Assembly (NCBI GenBank): GCA_949318235.1
Contig: OX439135.1
Span: 24,145,050-24,209,049, forward strand
Length of the DNA: 64,000 nucleotides
Origin: Ecdyonurus torrentis
Lineage: Eukaryota; Arthropoda; Insecta; Ephemeroptera; Heptageniidae
Reading direction: 5' to 3'
Shown here piece after piece: positions 32,202 through 47,384 of this stretch; position 1 is the first letter of the stretch, and each line of letters starts with the position of its first letter. The notes below the pieces were generated by a model. The model was not told the origin of the DNA. It ran no database searches and was given only the letters and a program-made list of their open reading frames with translations. A program made the position numbers and the translations under genes.

Positions 32202-34024
32202 TATGGAATAAAAAATGAATTAAACAATTTCTTGTGATTTAATCTGTTTTTTAATTACGAGCTTTTTTTAAAGGTAAAAATATAGGGGAAGGTGAAAGTG
32301 TGGAAGTATAGGGGTAAATTATGTAGAACTATTTAGAATGCTAGTAATTTTTATAGGAAATATTAAAAATGAGGAAAATTAGCAATTTAAACAATTAATT
32401 AGAAGGGTAAAAAAAAAACACAAAAAAAAAAAACGCATTGAAAAAGGATTATTTAATTTTTAAGTTTATTATTTCGAAAATAAGCGAAAACTCTCACTAT
32501 CTTTTTATATAGGGTGTATACGTATTACGTCATATTTAATGCGTTTAAACGCCTTCCCGGAGTAATGAATAACATTGCTTAGCATAGGACAAACCTCGTT
32601 TTTGGCTATTTTCTTTGGGAAATCACTTAATTTTTTTGTAACTATTATTTTTCTCACATACTTAAGATACTAATTCAAGCTATTAAAAACATCAAATAAT
32701 CAAAATTATTGCTTTGTATTTTTAAACTGGTAAAATGAGTTATTTTCCTATTGAGTGATCCAACATGGCGTCGACATAAACATAAATGCGTACGCCCTAT
32801 TCATTCATAAATCTCATAATTAGTTTTCAATCTCTATATATTTTCCCCCAAATAAAAATCATGGCCCACATCCTGTTACGCAAAACAGTATCAAATTTTC
32901 TATCCATCCATCGTTCCGCTTATCCATCTACCCTTACTAAAGACAAAAGGTGTTTTTCGTATCTTTTCTTTTGTCGAACCGTACCACGTGTCGGCACGTG
33001 TAGGTTGCTCCCTTGCATGCGCTTAGGTATACTCTCTCACTCACTCATCACGAAGGGTTAAAGATGGAAATATTAATAATACGGTTCTACGTTCTACCCA
33101 GATCAACAAAAAAATGGTTGACTTATATATAAAAAAAAGAAGAAGAAAAAAGGTTAGGTAAATTTATCATTCGTATAACATGTAATTATAAATTCTTTCA
33201 GTTTCTCTGGAATTTTTTTATTATTTCATTTAAAATGGAAGGAATATAAAATTTATTTATGCCTGTGTTCTCATTTTACTTATTATTAAAAGTCAGTACC
33301 ATTTTTTATAGCGATATAATGTACTGTTGGAAACTGAATTAAAATTACGAGTAAAAATATTTGCGTCAAATTCAAATTTAATTTCGGGACCAATGGGTTC
33401 CAATGAATTTTGGAACCGTTATACAAATGACTTCTATAGGGTAGACATCATAGTTAATGCGCTTCGACGCCATATTAGAGCAATGGATAACATTGCTCAG
33501 CAAACGTTTTTTTTTTTTTTTTTTTAGCTATTTTTCTTTTTGGAAAATTAGTGATATATTTGTCATTTTTCGTGCATACTTGAACACCTAATTAATGCGC
33601 TCAAAAATATTGCTAAGTATTTTTAAACTTGCAAAATGTGTCATTTTCCTATGCGGCCCAGGTTATTTAGTGCTCACATATGGCGTCGACTTTAACATGA
33701 ATGCAAACACCCTGTAGACCCCTTGCACATCTTTGCGCTTTGTCGGCATGTTTGTGGTGCCTAATACATTGTCCAGCAAAGGGGAAACCACCATTTTTCC
33801 TAATTTTTTTACATAAAAAAAAAGTTTATTTCAACTGAACAAATTTTTCTCATATTCTTCGAGCTTATTAGGAGCTACAAATAAAGGTTTTGATTGAGCT
33901 TTGAAGCTTCTTTTGCTATATATATAAAAAATAAATAAAAATAAAAATGTTTTTCCTATGCTGGCTTATGTATTTCTGACCAACAAAATGGCAGCTCTTA
34001 AATATGAGTGCAACCTATAAAAGA

Positions 34025-34055
<31 letters not shown>

Positions 34056-35364
34056 GGAAACAAAAAAATCATTCATTGAATAACTGCATTTTTGCAATAA
34101 TAAAAAAAATATTAAAATCAATAACGGCTATAAGACCCAAATTACTAAATAATAGTTGATGATTTGTACATAACTTGCTACAGATTTCCTTCACAAAGTA
34201 TATTATTGTCTAATAATATATATGTATAGAAATCATTGAAAAAGTTGATAGTCAATTTCCTTTGTTGCGATAATTACTATAGTACTCCTGATTGTTATTA
34301 CCACGGTTATAAGGAGGTATGAATGGATGTATATAAAATTGTGACACTTCCCACAATACATATTGTAGTGAAAGTATCACAGGATAACATGAAGCTGTAT
34401 TATAAGAATAATTTTTTATGTACCAATCATAACTATGTTAATTTTACTAAAGCTGTTATATATTTTATGATTGACATTAACGAGATCATAATTTTTTTAA
34501 ATACCTTTCTAATTTACACATGTTGTTTAATGAGAAACACACCCACAATAATGTTTGCAAATTTAAAAAAAAAAAAATGCAAAAAATGCAAAAAAAAAAA
34601 AAAAAAAAAAAAAAAGAAGAAGAAGAAGAAGAAGAAGAAGAAGAAGAAAAAATGCCGAGAGAGAGAGAGAAGAGAGAAGAGAAAACACTTTTTAGCTCCA
34701 GAGCTACGATAAAAATAGACTCGTACTCTAATGAGATCAATAAAGAATAATTGTTATTTTATTGCCTGAATTCAATTTTATATGTATTCTATGCATTCAT
34801 GTTAAAGTCGACGCCATGTTGGAGCACTCAATAACATGGGCGGCATAGAAAAATAACCCATTTTGCAAGTTTAAAAAACACTAAACAATATTTTTGAGAG
34901 CATTGATGTTAATAGGTTGAATTTCAAGTATGTGAGAAAAATAATAATAACAAAACATAACCCGTTTTTCTAAAGAAAATAGCTAGAAGTTTGTCCTATG
35001 CTGAGCAATGTTATTCATTACTCCAGTATGGCCTCCAAGCGTATTAAATATGACGTCATGCGCATATACTCTAAATAAAAATACAATGTTAAGCAAAATA
35101 GACATAATTGCTCATTAAGTGTTTAATTTTCACCAACATATGGCCAATGGACGTAAACACTCGATTTATTGAAATTCGTATTGAATTTTTGTATATTGAT
35201 TATTTTAAAATATCAAGGAAAAAGTCAAAATTAAAATACGTCTTCAAAAATGAGGAGGAAATAATAAAAATTATTATTATTTTTTTTTTAAATTAATTGA
35301 TTTTGCTGTAAAAATATTCATATATAATAAAAATGAAATTGTAGAATTAAATTTAAAAAAAAAA

Positions 35365-35397
<33 letters not shown>

Positions 35398-38300
35398 TAA
35401 AATGAAACTTCTTACTTTCATTGCATTGATAACAATTTTTATTTATTCTGTAAATATGTAAATCATAATAAAATAACGTACAAGGACTTTTTTATAGTCA
35501 ATATGCAAATAATTTTATCAAAAAGTGAGTAAATTTTGACATAGTATTATTATCGTTTGTTATCATTTTATGTTCTTTTAGAAGAAAGGTTACAATAAGA
35601 GTAACGACTTCGTTATTAAAATTTGTGCAATATTTTATCAGGTTAAAATTTTTTAATCAAAATTATTTTTATTTTTTGATTACAATCACATTAATTTCTG
35701 CATTGAAATCGATTAAATAATGCAATAATGAGCTGCTATTGCATAATTGGCAATTAATTTTAAATTAGAGTTAATATGCATATTAAAGTAATAGTTATAT
35801 TTAAAATTGTAGTCCAATATTCATGAAGAAAGAAACGTAATGTAATTTATACTGTATAAATTACGAAGATTAAATATTGATATTTTATTATTAAATAATT
35901 TTTAATGCTTTATAATATATTTTCTAAGATATGCAGCGTAATTATTATTGACAAAATTAATTTACTTATCTTGTGTATTGTTGGGAAAATCGTGTATTAT
36001 ACGTATTTTATTATTGACCATTTTATATGATGCTAGTTTTTAGCTTTATTATTTTAATGTTATAAGTGAGAATTTTGATTCCTTCAACGATATTTGTTGC
36101 CATTTTTGCACAAATATTGAGTGCAATTTATTAAAGCATTGACATTTGATTTTATACATGTATTTTACGGCAAATTACAATAGGCCGTAACGGCTGTAAT
36201 TATATCAGTGGGTAGTTTTAGCTTTGTTTATTGATTGATACGCTATTGATATCAATTTGGTCCTATTTGGCTCAGTTCCCTACTTAATTACCTTACCTAA
36301 GAGCTTTAGAATTCCTAATTATGGGTAGAAATCTAACTTAGGCATTCAGGGTGCTTTTGATGACTCGTACCCATTTTTAAAATTTCTTAGAACTTTATTT
36401 AATCTAAGTGTTTTATTGAATCGCATCCATTATCTAGCTCAAATAATGCATTGGAACCCGTTGCATATTCTTGCGCTTTGTTGCCATGTTTGTGGTGCCT
36501 AATGCATTGTCCAGCATAGGGGAAACATCATTTTACCTCATTTTTTTTGCATAAATATAAGTATTTCTACTGAAAGCATTTTTCGCATATTCTTGTAGCT
36601 TATTAGAAGCTAGAAATAAGGCTTTGATTGAGGTTTGAAGCTTCCTTTGCTATTAATAAAAATACTGTTTTTTCCTGTGCTGGCCTATGTATTCCTGACC
36701 AATAATATGGCGGCTCTTAAATATGAGTGCAATAGGTCTATATGCGAGTAAAAAAAGTATTTATTTGATGAAAAGAATGTACATAATGCAGTCGCAATAA
36801 GGACGATTTAAAAGCAATCATAATATAAGAAAATTTGAAGAGTAATTTTAACGAATGCAAATCACAGTGTATGTTTTACTGAAAGGAAAAAATATTTTAA
36901 AATATATTTTTAAACTATTTAAAAATACATTTAAAATATATTTTTTCTTTCTTCAAAGTCGAGTGTATTATTTTATATTTACTTATCTGTTTAAAGTAAG
37001 AAAAAAAATTCAAAGTACTTTTCATAATACAAGAGCACTCATTGTTCAAATTTACATAAGGTCGTCTTTGTTATATATTTGATATGATAATATCAACCTT
37101 ATGTACAATATAAGATAATGTTCTGTTTCAAGTCAAATAAAAGAAACACACCTTTGGAAAAAAAATAAATTTAACTTTTAGACTTCTCTTTGTTTTCTTC
37201 AATGAGTTAGCACTTTAAAACAAGGTTTAAAAAAAATATTAAAAAAATAAACTTCTTTGCCAGGGACACGTAATATTGTAGAGTCGTAATATGGGTTGAA
37301 AATTTTAGCAGTTACAGCTATAGAGCGGTTGCACTCATATTTAAGAGCTGCCATTTTGTTGGTCAGGAATACATAGGCCAGCATAGGAAATACGTCATTT
37401 TATTATTATTTTTATAGCAAATGAAACTTCAAAGCTCAATCAAAGCCTTATTTCTAGCTCCTAATAAGCTCGAAGGATATGAGAAAAATTTGTTCAGTTT
37501 AAATAAACTCTTTTTATGTAACAAAAATTAGGAGAAATGATGTTTCCCCTATGCTGGACAATGCAATAAGCACCACAAACATGGCACCATAAAAATTTAG
37601 TAACAATTAGTAAAATTTACTTCAAAATAATATTTTTATTTGCAAGCATTCATATATAGGGTGTATGCGGATGACGTCATATTTAGTGCGCTTGGAGGTC
37701 ATACTGGAGCAATGAATAACATTGCTTAGCATAGGAAAAATGTCGTTTTTGGCTATTTTGGAATATATAATTTTTTGTAATTTTTCTTGCATACTTGAGG
37801 TACTAATTCAAACTGTTAACAACATCAATGCTCTCAAAAATATTGCTATATATAAGTATTTTTAAACTGGTAAAATGTGTTATTTGTACCTACTTACCTA
37901 TGTTATTTATTGATACAACATGGCGTCGACTTTTACATGACTGCAACCATCCACATAAATTTGTCTCTTTTGCTCTAAAAAGAAGAAGAAGAAGAAGAAG
38001 AAGAAGAAGAAGAAAAAAAACTAAATTTTAAAAGTCCAAGATTTAATAAAAAAAAAAGGTATATAGGACTAAATAAAAATCTAATAGAATTTGAAAAGAC
38101 CCAAAAATTAAAGCTGAACCATGCTTCATAAATTTATTTTTATTACCATAAAAGATTTTTTTTATACGTATACCAATAACCATTCAAACATCTAAGAAAA
38201 GTATATTATAAAAACCTTTCTAAAACATATTCAAGTTTTTTTTTATGTTAGACACACTTTTATAGTTGAATCTAAGACTATAAGAACTACCTTAGGTTAT

Positions 38301-39028
38301 TAATCTGTACCTATCAAGGTCATGTTATTTCTAATATTAAAGGTTATCCTAAGGTTAGGATGCTGTATCATATAGGCAGGTGGTCATAAGATGTAACAAT
38401 GTTATGTATTGAAGAAATATATATCCCAAAGCTTTTGTTATGATAAGGATGGTTAAAAAGCAGCTGTATTTGAGATCATTTTGTATCCACAAGGCTACTT
38501 TATAAATTTTACATTTTGATTTTGTGTTTGAAATCTAATAAGTTTGAAGACTCTTATCTTTAATATTTATTTTTTTGACCCTCAACTATTTTTAGATGTC
38601 ATTGCAAAGTCGATGGTAATTGATACGTATTTTCAGGACCCGTATCAGAAAAGGGAGAAAATAATGTTTTTAAAATATGATCTTTATTTATTTATTATTT
38701 TTAAACTCACAATTTATACAAAATCCAAGCAAGGCATAGCCTTATCGGTTGGTTCATTATATTTTTACACAATGTCTTAATAATTAAATTACTACTAAAA
38801 TAATCATGAATTTAGTTTATATTTGAAAACATATAAAAATATTAACACAGAAAACAAGCAGTTATTTTATAATTGGACCACTTGCAATAAAATGTTTTTA
38901 ATTGTTGCAGCAAGTAAGTGAAAACGATTTTTACATAAGAAATGCATTAAGAATTATTCAAATTATTTTAAAAACTTCGTTTATATCAAGTAGTCAATTA
39001 AAAGGTTAATTAAAGTTCTTACCGGCAG

Positions 39029-39062
<34 letters not shown>

Positions 39063-42000
39063 TACAATTTTTATCTAATTTATCTTTTTCTACTATCGGT
39101 GCAGTAGTTTTCTCAAAAATCGCAACAACAAAAACAAAGTAGAGGTGATTTTTTCTAGAACGCCTCTTATTCGTGTTACGTCACAACCCGTAACAAGCAT
39201 TCCACATTTAACATCAAAACCCCCATTCCCACCCTCACATGTTTTTAATTATTTATTCTGAACGCACTTATAAAATAATTTTCACATTTTTCTACCTTAA
39301 AATGTTTTATTAATTTCGTAGTATCTGATTTGCAGCTTTAAATTTTTATTTTAGCTTCTTGTGGAACTAAAATAGGCATATCAACTAATTTCAGCGAGCA
39401 TTTTTGATATTTTTAAATGAATAACTTATTATTTAATATAATAACTATTTTTAAATAAAATTATCAAAATAATATGTAAATAATATTTAAAAAGTATAAT
39501 ATAGAAAGTCACAATTAATTAATATATAAATATTATAATAATTATTTTTTGCAATAAATATAAAATTATATATATTGCAATTAATCTATTATTTTAATAA
39601 TATAAATTATTAGTTTTCAATTAGATAATTATAGATTATTAATATAAACTCTGTATTGCTATATTAATATTTTATTTGATTTAAAATTTGTCCTAAATTT
39701 GGTGTGTATATATAATTATTATTTTTAATAAATATACAGTTATATTATACGACGGGAAGTGACGCGTTAAAACATGTTAAAACCTGGTCAATTACGTTGT
39801 TATACTTTGTCAGTACACTGGTAAGGAAGCTCTCACGGTGTATCATATTGAGGAGTCTGTAAGAATGTCAATATTTTATTGACGTTTGGAGTATGTATGT
39901 ATAGGCATTTGCGTACCGTGCGTTCAAGTTTCCACATAGCAAAAAAAAAAAAAAAAAAAAAAAGTATTTCCTTTGGACTTAAAATAGTAATCCATAGACC
40001 GGTTGTACTCATATTTAAGAGCCGCCATTTTGTTGGTCAGTAATACATAAACCAGCATAGGAAAAACTGCATTTTTATTTTTTTAATAGCAAAATCAAAT
40101 CTCAATCAAAGCCTTATTTCTAGCTCCTAATAAGCTACAAGAAAATGAGAAAAATTCCTTCAGTTGAAATAAACTCTATAATGTGAAAAATTAGCAGAAA
40201 TATTTCCCCTATGCTGGACAATGCATTAGGCACCACAAACATGGCAACAAAGCGCAAGGATGTGCAAGGGTTCTATAAAAGTTTATATAGGGTGTATGAG
40301 CATAGACTGCGCTTCGACGCCATACTGGAGCAATAAATAACATTGCTCATCTAAGGACCAATATTTTTTGTTTAATTATATATTTGAAAATTAGCTATTA
40401 TTTTTATTGCATACTTTACCATTCAAGCTATCACAGCATCAATGCTTGCAAAAATATTGCTAAGTATTTTTAAACTTGCAAAATGTGTCATTTTTCCTAT
40501 GCGGCCCATGTTATTGAGTGATCCAACATGAACCAACCTATAAAATTTAAATGTGTTTTTAAAGTTTCTATATTTCATCGATTTTTAATCTATGTATTAT
40601 GAAATTAAACATTTTATTTTCTGCAACTAATTATTATTATTATTTTTTTTTTATAAATAAGTAATTGGTGTGAAAAAATAACAAAACTTATATATTGCAT
40701 TGATTAACATTTGGATTCTCTTTTATCTATATATTTAATTCGTTCCAACCTCATTTTTATAAGTTTAAATATTATATATTATTATAGACTTTCTTTATAT
40801 TTATATATATAAAATTTTTGCATTTTATCGTATCTTATTTCAAGCTTCGTTAGTTTTTTTCGTGAGTTTTAACTTATCCTTGGATCAATAGCTTTAAAAA
40901 TGAAGACTTTTTTTTTCTTCTTTATATTATATGGCTCCTTTCACTGCGTAATTATCATTTATATGTAATAAAAACCTGGGTACTCAATATGAATATTAAG
41001 TCAAATGCTACTGGATAACAAGGAAATTTCAATTTTTATTTAATATTGCAATATAATAAAATTATGTATGCAAAATAGTTATAAAATTTAAGTTAAAAAA
41101 AAAAAATAATAATAATAAAAAATGATGCCTTCAGGAGTTTTATGAAAAGAATATTTAGAAGCACGAAAAGTTGCACTTCCTAAAAGTTTGCATGAATTTG
41201 AAATAATATTCGAAATTTCTTAACGTAAAAAAATAAATTACGTAATTTATGCTGCATTGAACACTTGCTATATTGTAGAGCACAAATGTTGTCATTTTGT
41301 AATAACATATACAAATAACTGTACAATATAGCATATTACGTTGTTATGCATAAATATTGCTGCATTGAGCTAGCATAATTATTATGTCTTTATTTTTGCA
41401 TACGTATATTTAAATCAAAAAGGTGGAAAATAATTTTGCTGGAAAACAGTTAAAGGCACAAGAAACAACATTTTTTTTATTTATTTATTTATTTTATTAT
41501 TATTATTTTTTTTTAACGATTAAACACAAAATGTGATCTACAAAACTGATGACAATACCAGATTGTAAATGTAGCCCCACGAGAGAGCGTGTGGAAATAA
41601 TGTAAAGTATGCAATTTGAGTGACTATTCCTGTTTATGACGTCAGAAACATGCATAAAAATGTTGAATGCAAATTTTTCTGATCACTGCTACGGAGCTAC
41701 AATTGGGTTTAATAATGTTATTTATGTAAGTCCCATCAAGTGTTTTGTGATATAAATGCTTATGTTTTCTTCTGGTCTATTCCTTTTTAAGACATCTTAA
41801 TTTCCGCGTGTGGAACGTAAAATTTAGAAGTCCCATTCATATTTTTCTCTAGACGTAAATTTCAACGTTTGTCGATCCAGTCAAACTAAATCCTAATGAA
41901 AATCCCCTCTTGTTAATTTCATTGCAAGAATTAATGAAACATCCGCGAATAAGGTATCATCTTCACTTTATCCAACATAAGGACCATATTTGTACTCGAA

Positions 42001-45000
42001 ATTAATTAATTTTCAACTTTAAATACATTGATATAATCCACAAGTTGAACATCATGTCTAATTGGTTTATTTTAGTGTTAAAACTGATATAATTTTAGAC
42101 CTTATTGTTACCTGGGAATATAGAAAACAATGATGAGAATTAGTGTGACGTCAGAGACAGGTGTTTTCATTGTTATAGTACTTAAATAAAAAAATCTAAT
42201 TGTAAATTTTGCAGTTTTTGCTCAACATTTTTTTTTTCTTTCATATTTTTATATTATAGTTAAAGTTGAAATTATAAAATCTAATATAAATTTTGTTGAG
42301 ATATCGAGTTTATGTAATTATTTTATATAATATTTTTTAATGACTTTTTTTTTTGACACTTATTTTCAAAGAGAAATCAATTGTATAGAATTGCTTTACT
42401 TATAATTTCTTGCAGCAAAGATCAAAAATTTTTTTTTCACCCTGGAGGGATGACATGAATTAAATTCTTTGTCATTAATACAAACTTGATTTATTTATTT
42501 GTTTGAATTTTTTTTTTATGCGGAAAAGACACCTATGTGATATAACTGGAAGAAAACATAAATAAATAAATGCACAAAAAAATAGTAATAAAAATTAATA
42601 AATAAATGAAAAAAAAAAAATAAATAAATAAAACTAAAAAAGTTTTAGTGATGCGTATTGATGGATAGATATTAGCCAATTATATTTGCCACAAGAAAAG
42701 TGAAAGGACCCCTAATTTTCTATCTTAATTATTATGGTACCATTTTCTAGCATATTTTTTTGAGAAAACTACTTCACTAAGGCTAGAAATATTTAAATAA
42801 GGGACGCTTCAACGTATGTGAAGCTGCTAAATTTTTTAAAAGTATTCTTCATCACGTAATATAAATTTCATGCAAAAGAATCATATTTTTTTTTTTTTTT
42901 TTTTTTTTTTTACATTCTTTCATGAATTCGAAAGATTCAAGTATTGCTCTATATAATAATATATTTCAAAACAATAATTTATTTGCGTGGTAATTGTATA
43001 TAAAAATGATACAAAAAAAATATTTTATTTGTTCCCACGATTTGGTATTAAGATGCTTTAGGCATGCAAGTTAAAAAAAGCAATAATCAGAATTGTATTT
43101 CTTACGTATCGACTCGTGCACAAGGTCGCTACATTTACATATTGTTACCCTCCAGGCTCTCCACCCGTATTTATAACTAACTTTTTATATCATCACCTCT
43201 CTCACAACAGTAGCTACTTCTCAGTCCTTGTGATCACAATTTTTAATTTAAATGCCCTTTAGCAATAAAAATCTTGGAATTTTAAAATATACAGTTTTTA
43301 TAGGAATGTTATATTTTAGAAGTTTTATAATAACGCTTGCATTCAAAGAAAATACGATTTTAATTTTAAATTTAACACTTTTGTGATTCAAATTTCTTGA
43401 CTTTTTTTTATAAATATATGTATTTTTTGTATAGGATTCATTTAAAAGTTGACGCCATGTTGGATAACTCAATAACATGGCCCGCATAGGAAAATAACCC
43501 ATTTTGCATGCAATACTTTTGAGAGCATTGATGCTGTAAATATGTTGAATTAGTATCTCAAGTATGTGAGAAAAATAACAATAACAAAAAATCAACAGAT
43601 TTCTCAATGAAAATTGCCTAGAACGAAGTTTGTCCTGTGCTGAGCAATGTTATTCACTACTCCAGTATGGCCTCCAAGCGCATCAAATATGACGTCATCC
43701 GCATACACCCTATAGCTTTTTAGATGCTTCATTTTCTAAATTAACTATTATGTATAAATTTATTTTATCTGTCTCTCGATCCTATTTATGATTTTTCTTA
43801 ATATGTTTTTCAAGATATTATGAATAACATTAAAAATCCTAAGATGAGTCATAATTTTTAATTTACTAAAAAAAAGTTGTATACCTGCATACCTTCACCG
43901 CATGATGTTTTTACTTCTTATTCGTATTAATATTTTTGTAGCCAACATGTGATAAATTTTTTAAGTTTATTTAAAGGAATAGACCAGAGAAAAACAAACA
44001 TTTATATCACAAAACACTTGATGGGGCTTACATAAATAACTTTAGTTTGTCTCAAAGCCCAACTGTAGCTCCGTAGCAGTGATCAGAAATTTCGATTTAT
44101 GCAACCCGCACAACATTTTCATACTAATTTTTGCATGTTTCTGACGTCATAAACATAAATAGTCACGGAAATTGCATACTTTACAGTATTTTCACGCTCT
44201 CTCGTGGGGCTACATTAACATTTAGATAAAAATTGTCATCAGTTTTGATGATCCCATTTCGTGTTTATTCATTAAAAAGCACGTGTTGTTTTATCTGGTC
44301 TATGGCTTTAAGAACGGTTGACAAGCGTTTATCAGAAAAATAATTTTTATTCTCTTGTGTTTTTAAATGTCTATACACCTTTAATCGCCTGCTGTTTTTT
44401 TGGAGAGGTTTTTATATAGGAACGAAAATATTTAAAAGTCCATATTACAGGGGGGGAATATTCTAGTTTTTACCTACCCCTCCCACTTTATTACCCCCCT
44501 ACTATCATTTTTTTACATATGACCGTTATTTCATATGGTCTAGACTCCCCCCTATCCCCCCCATATTTTGAATATATAAAAAATTGTATTATTAAAAAAA
44601 AATAGGGGAATATGACCGGAAACTATCGTATAGTATCATTTGACATCCGCTTATACTGTAGATTAGCTGTAGAAGAACTTCTGTAGGCGATTTTAATACA
44701 TGTTAATTAGATTGATATTATGATGTAAGGATTTTCATACTTTAGGCTCAAGTATTGTTGTTTTAATTGTTATGATAACAATAGTCAGTATAATGTTTAC
44801 AATATGTAAATTAACTTTATTTTAATTGTGTTTGTTGCTAATTACGTATTGTACTTAATTGTAATTAAGAATTAAAATGTACTCGATTGTATGCTATTTG
44901 TATTCAAATCGGCATAATGTGAGCTTTTAATGTTTTATTATGCTATGATTTTTGCAGTTCTCTCTGTCTCTGTCTCTGTCTCTGTCTCTGTCTCTGTCTC

Positions 45001-45046
45001 TGTCTCTGTCTCTGTCTCTGTCTCTGTCTCTGTCTCTGTCTCTGTC

Positions 45047-45123
<77 letters not shown>

Positions 45124-47291
45124 GTCTCTCTCTGTCTCTCTCTGTCTTTTTTTGAACTTTGATAAGGACAAGGTAACCTCTAAAAAAAAAAAAAAAAAAA
45201 AAAATTTGACACGTTACACCCGCATAAGATTTCCTATTTATGCCATTTTTTTCTCCCTTATTTGATATGCCCTTCAATTTTTAGTTCAATTTCAATTTTT
45301 TAGTTATTAACCATAAAATTATAAGAAATTAGAAACTTCTTGAACCAGCCAGTTCACAGTAACAATAAATAGTTAGATCGTTTATCTTGTCATTTTTTAC
45401 AATGAATACACAAATTTTGTACACGCTTGTGATACCATTATTTTACCTTTCAAAAATGGTGCTAAATTTGCAACGTTATTCTTATGAGTATAACACTCGA
45501 TTACTGGTAACATATATTATCGCAATCGTGTATTAACTATACATATTATAAATGAAATAAAAAAGCAGTAGGTCACTTTTTTTTTGGATTGCAGAGCCTT
45601 TTAATGACGAATGCTTAATTTACAACTCAGTAATAAAAAAAAAAAAAAAAAAAAAAAAACTTTAGAATATGAAAAAAAAAAAAAAAAGGACTTAATTAAT
45701 GAAAGTACTTTAAGTGATTAGTAACAAAGCATTTACATGTGAACTTACGCTGCTCTCGATTTAGATTTTTATATTTTTAAAAGCATGACATTCTTTTGTA
45801 TGACTTTGTGAATTATAATAATAATTATACACTATAATAGTAATTAAAAAAAAAAGTTGAAAGTTATGGGAATAAAAAAGTACCGTATGTGCAAATTAAT
45901 TATAATATATAAAAATGTGAATGGCATGTACAATAATTTGTGTTGCTCTGTACCTTTCTTAATGTGTTTTAATCTCATCTCGACTTAATTTAGGTTATCT
46001 CAAATTATAAATCTGGGTTTGAGTAAATTTATTAGTGTTCATTTTTCATTGTTGGGCAGAAAATTTTGTAAAAATATATGTATTTCTTTTGTAATGTGTA
46101 ATGAATTTTATATTTCTATATATAATGAGCTTGAAAAATAATAGTAGTACTTCCTTTTTCATTACTTTTATTGAATTTTAAATGAGAAAATAAATAAACA
46201 AATAAATACAGTAGTTAATGAATAAATAAATAAATAAGTAAATATAGATAAATAAATAAATAAACAAATAAACAAACAAACAAACAACAATAAAATACGG
46301 TAGATAAATGAATGAATAAATAATTAAACAAGTAGATATAGATATATATAAATAAGTAAATAAATAAATAAATAAATAAAAGTGGATAAATAAACAAATA
46401 AATATCTAAACAAGTGATAGACAAGTGAATAGATGAACAATAAGAGTAGGGTAACTTGATTTAAATAATGAAATAAATAAAAAAGTTAATAAATAGCTTA
46501 AATGAACCCATGCCATTTACAAACAATACCTATTACTCCATCGGAGGCAATATATTGTATTTCCTAAAGCTATATATTGCATTCATAATTAGATTTTTAA
46601 TTAATGTATTACTTCATAAGGTATTATACAAGAAAATTTTTCCATTAAAATACATGATAATAAAATTCATTAAATCTTGTGTTTATTTTAGTTGCAACAG
46701 GGTGGCTATTTTACGACACAGCAAATCTGAAAATTAAATATTTTAATCCATGTTTTTGGTACAAAATTAACCATTTCACGTGGTTTCTCTGATATTTTAC
46801 TCAAATAACGGAAACGGAGCAACACATGCTATATAATAAAATATATCTCCCCTAAATTTGTACCATATTGGTCAATAGAACTATTATAATAGAGTGAGGG
46901 AGAGGAGGGGGGTACTTGAATCCACCCCTCCTAACTATTATTCTATTGTTAATATTCGTTACTATTTATAGATAAAAATATTGAGGCAAAAATACAAAAA
47001 AGTGATATAAAATAAGAATATAAATTGATAAAAAATAAATAATCCTTTTAATAATATTGAGAAAAACAACCCTTTGGGTACCAAATGTCGATTTTTGATC
47101 GGATTTATGAATATTGTGCTTATTCAACCCTTAACTGTGGACAATACGAAGCTTTTTAAGTGAAAATTTATGTTTTTTTTAGCTGTTTAACCCTTTGATA
47201 TCCAGTAAATTCTTACGTAAAAATGAAAAAATAATAACTGGAGAGGAGAGGGGGCGATAAATAAAAAATAAATGGGGCAAATTATTTGTAT

Positions 47292-47384
<93 letters not shown>

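Noticed and set aside
34323..34712. 129-aa open frame ending in poly-Lys
   Set aside because: Low-complexity A-run and GAA repeat; the rest is A+T-driven.
43248..43607. 119-aa open frame on -
   Set aside because: Overlaps the F1 MITE and is A+T-driven.
44927..45277. Long open frames on both strands (Ser/Val/Cys or Asp/Arg/Thr repeats)
   Set aside because: They are translations of the TCTCTG/TGTC microsatellite.
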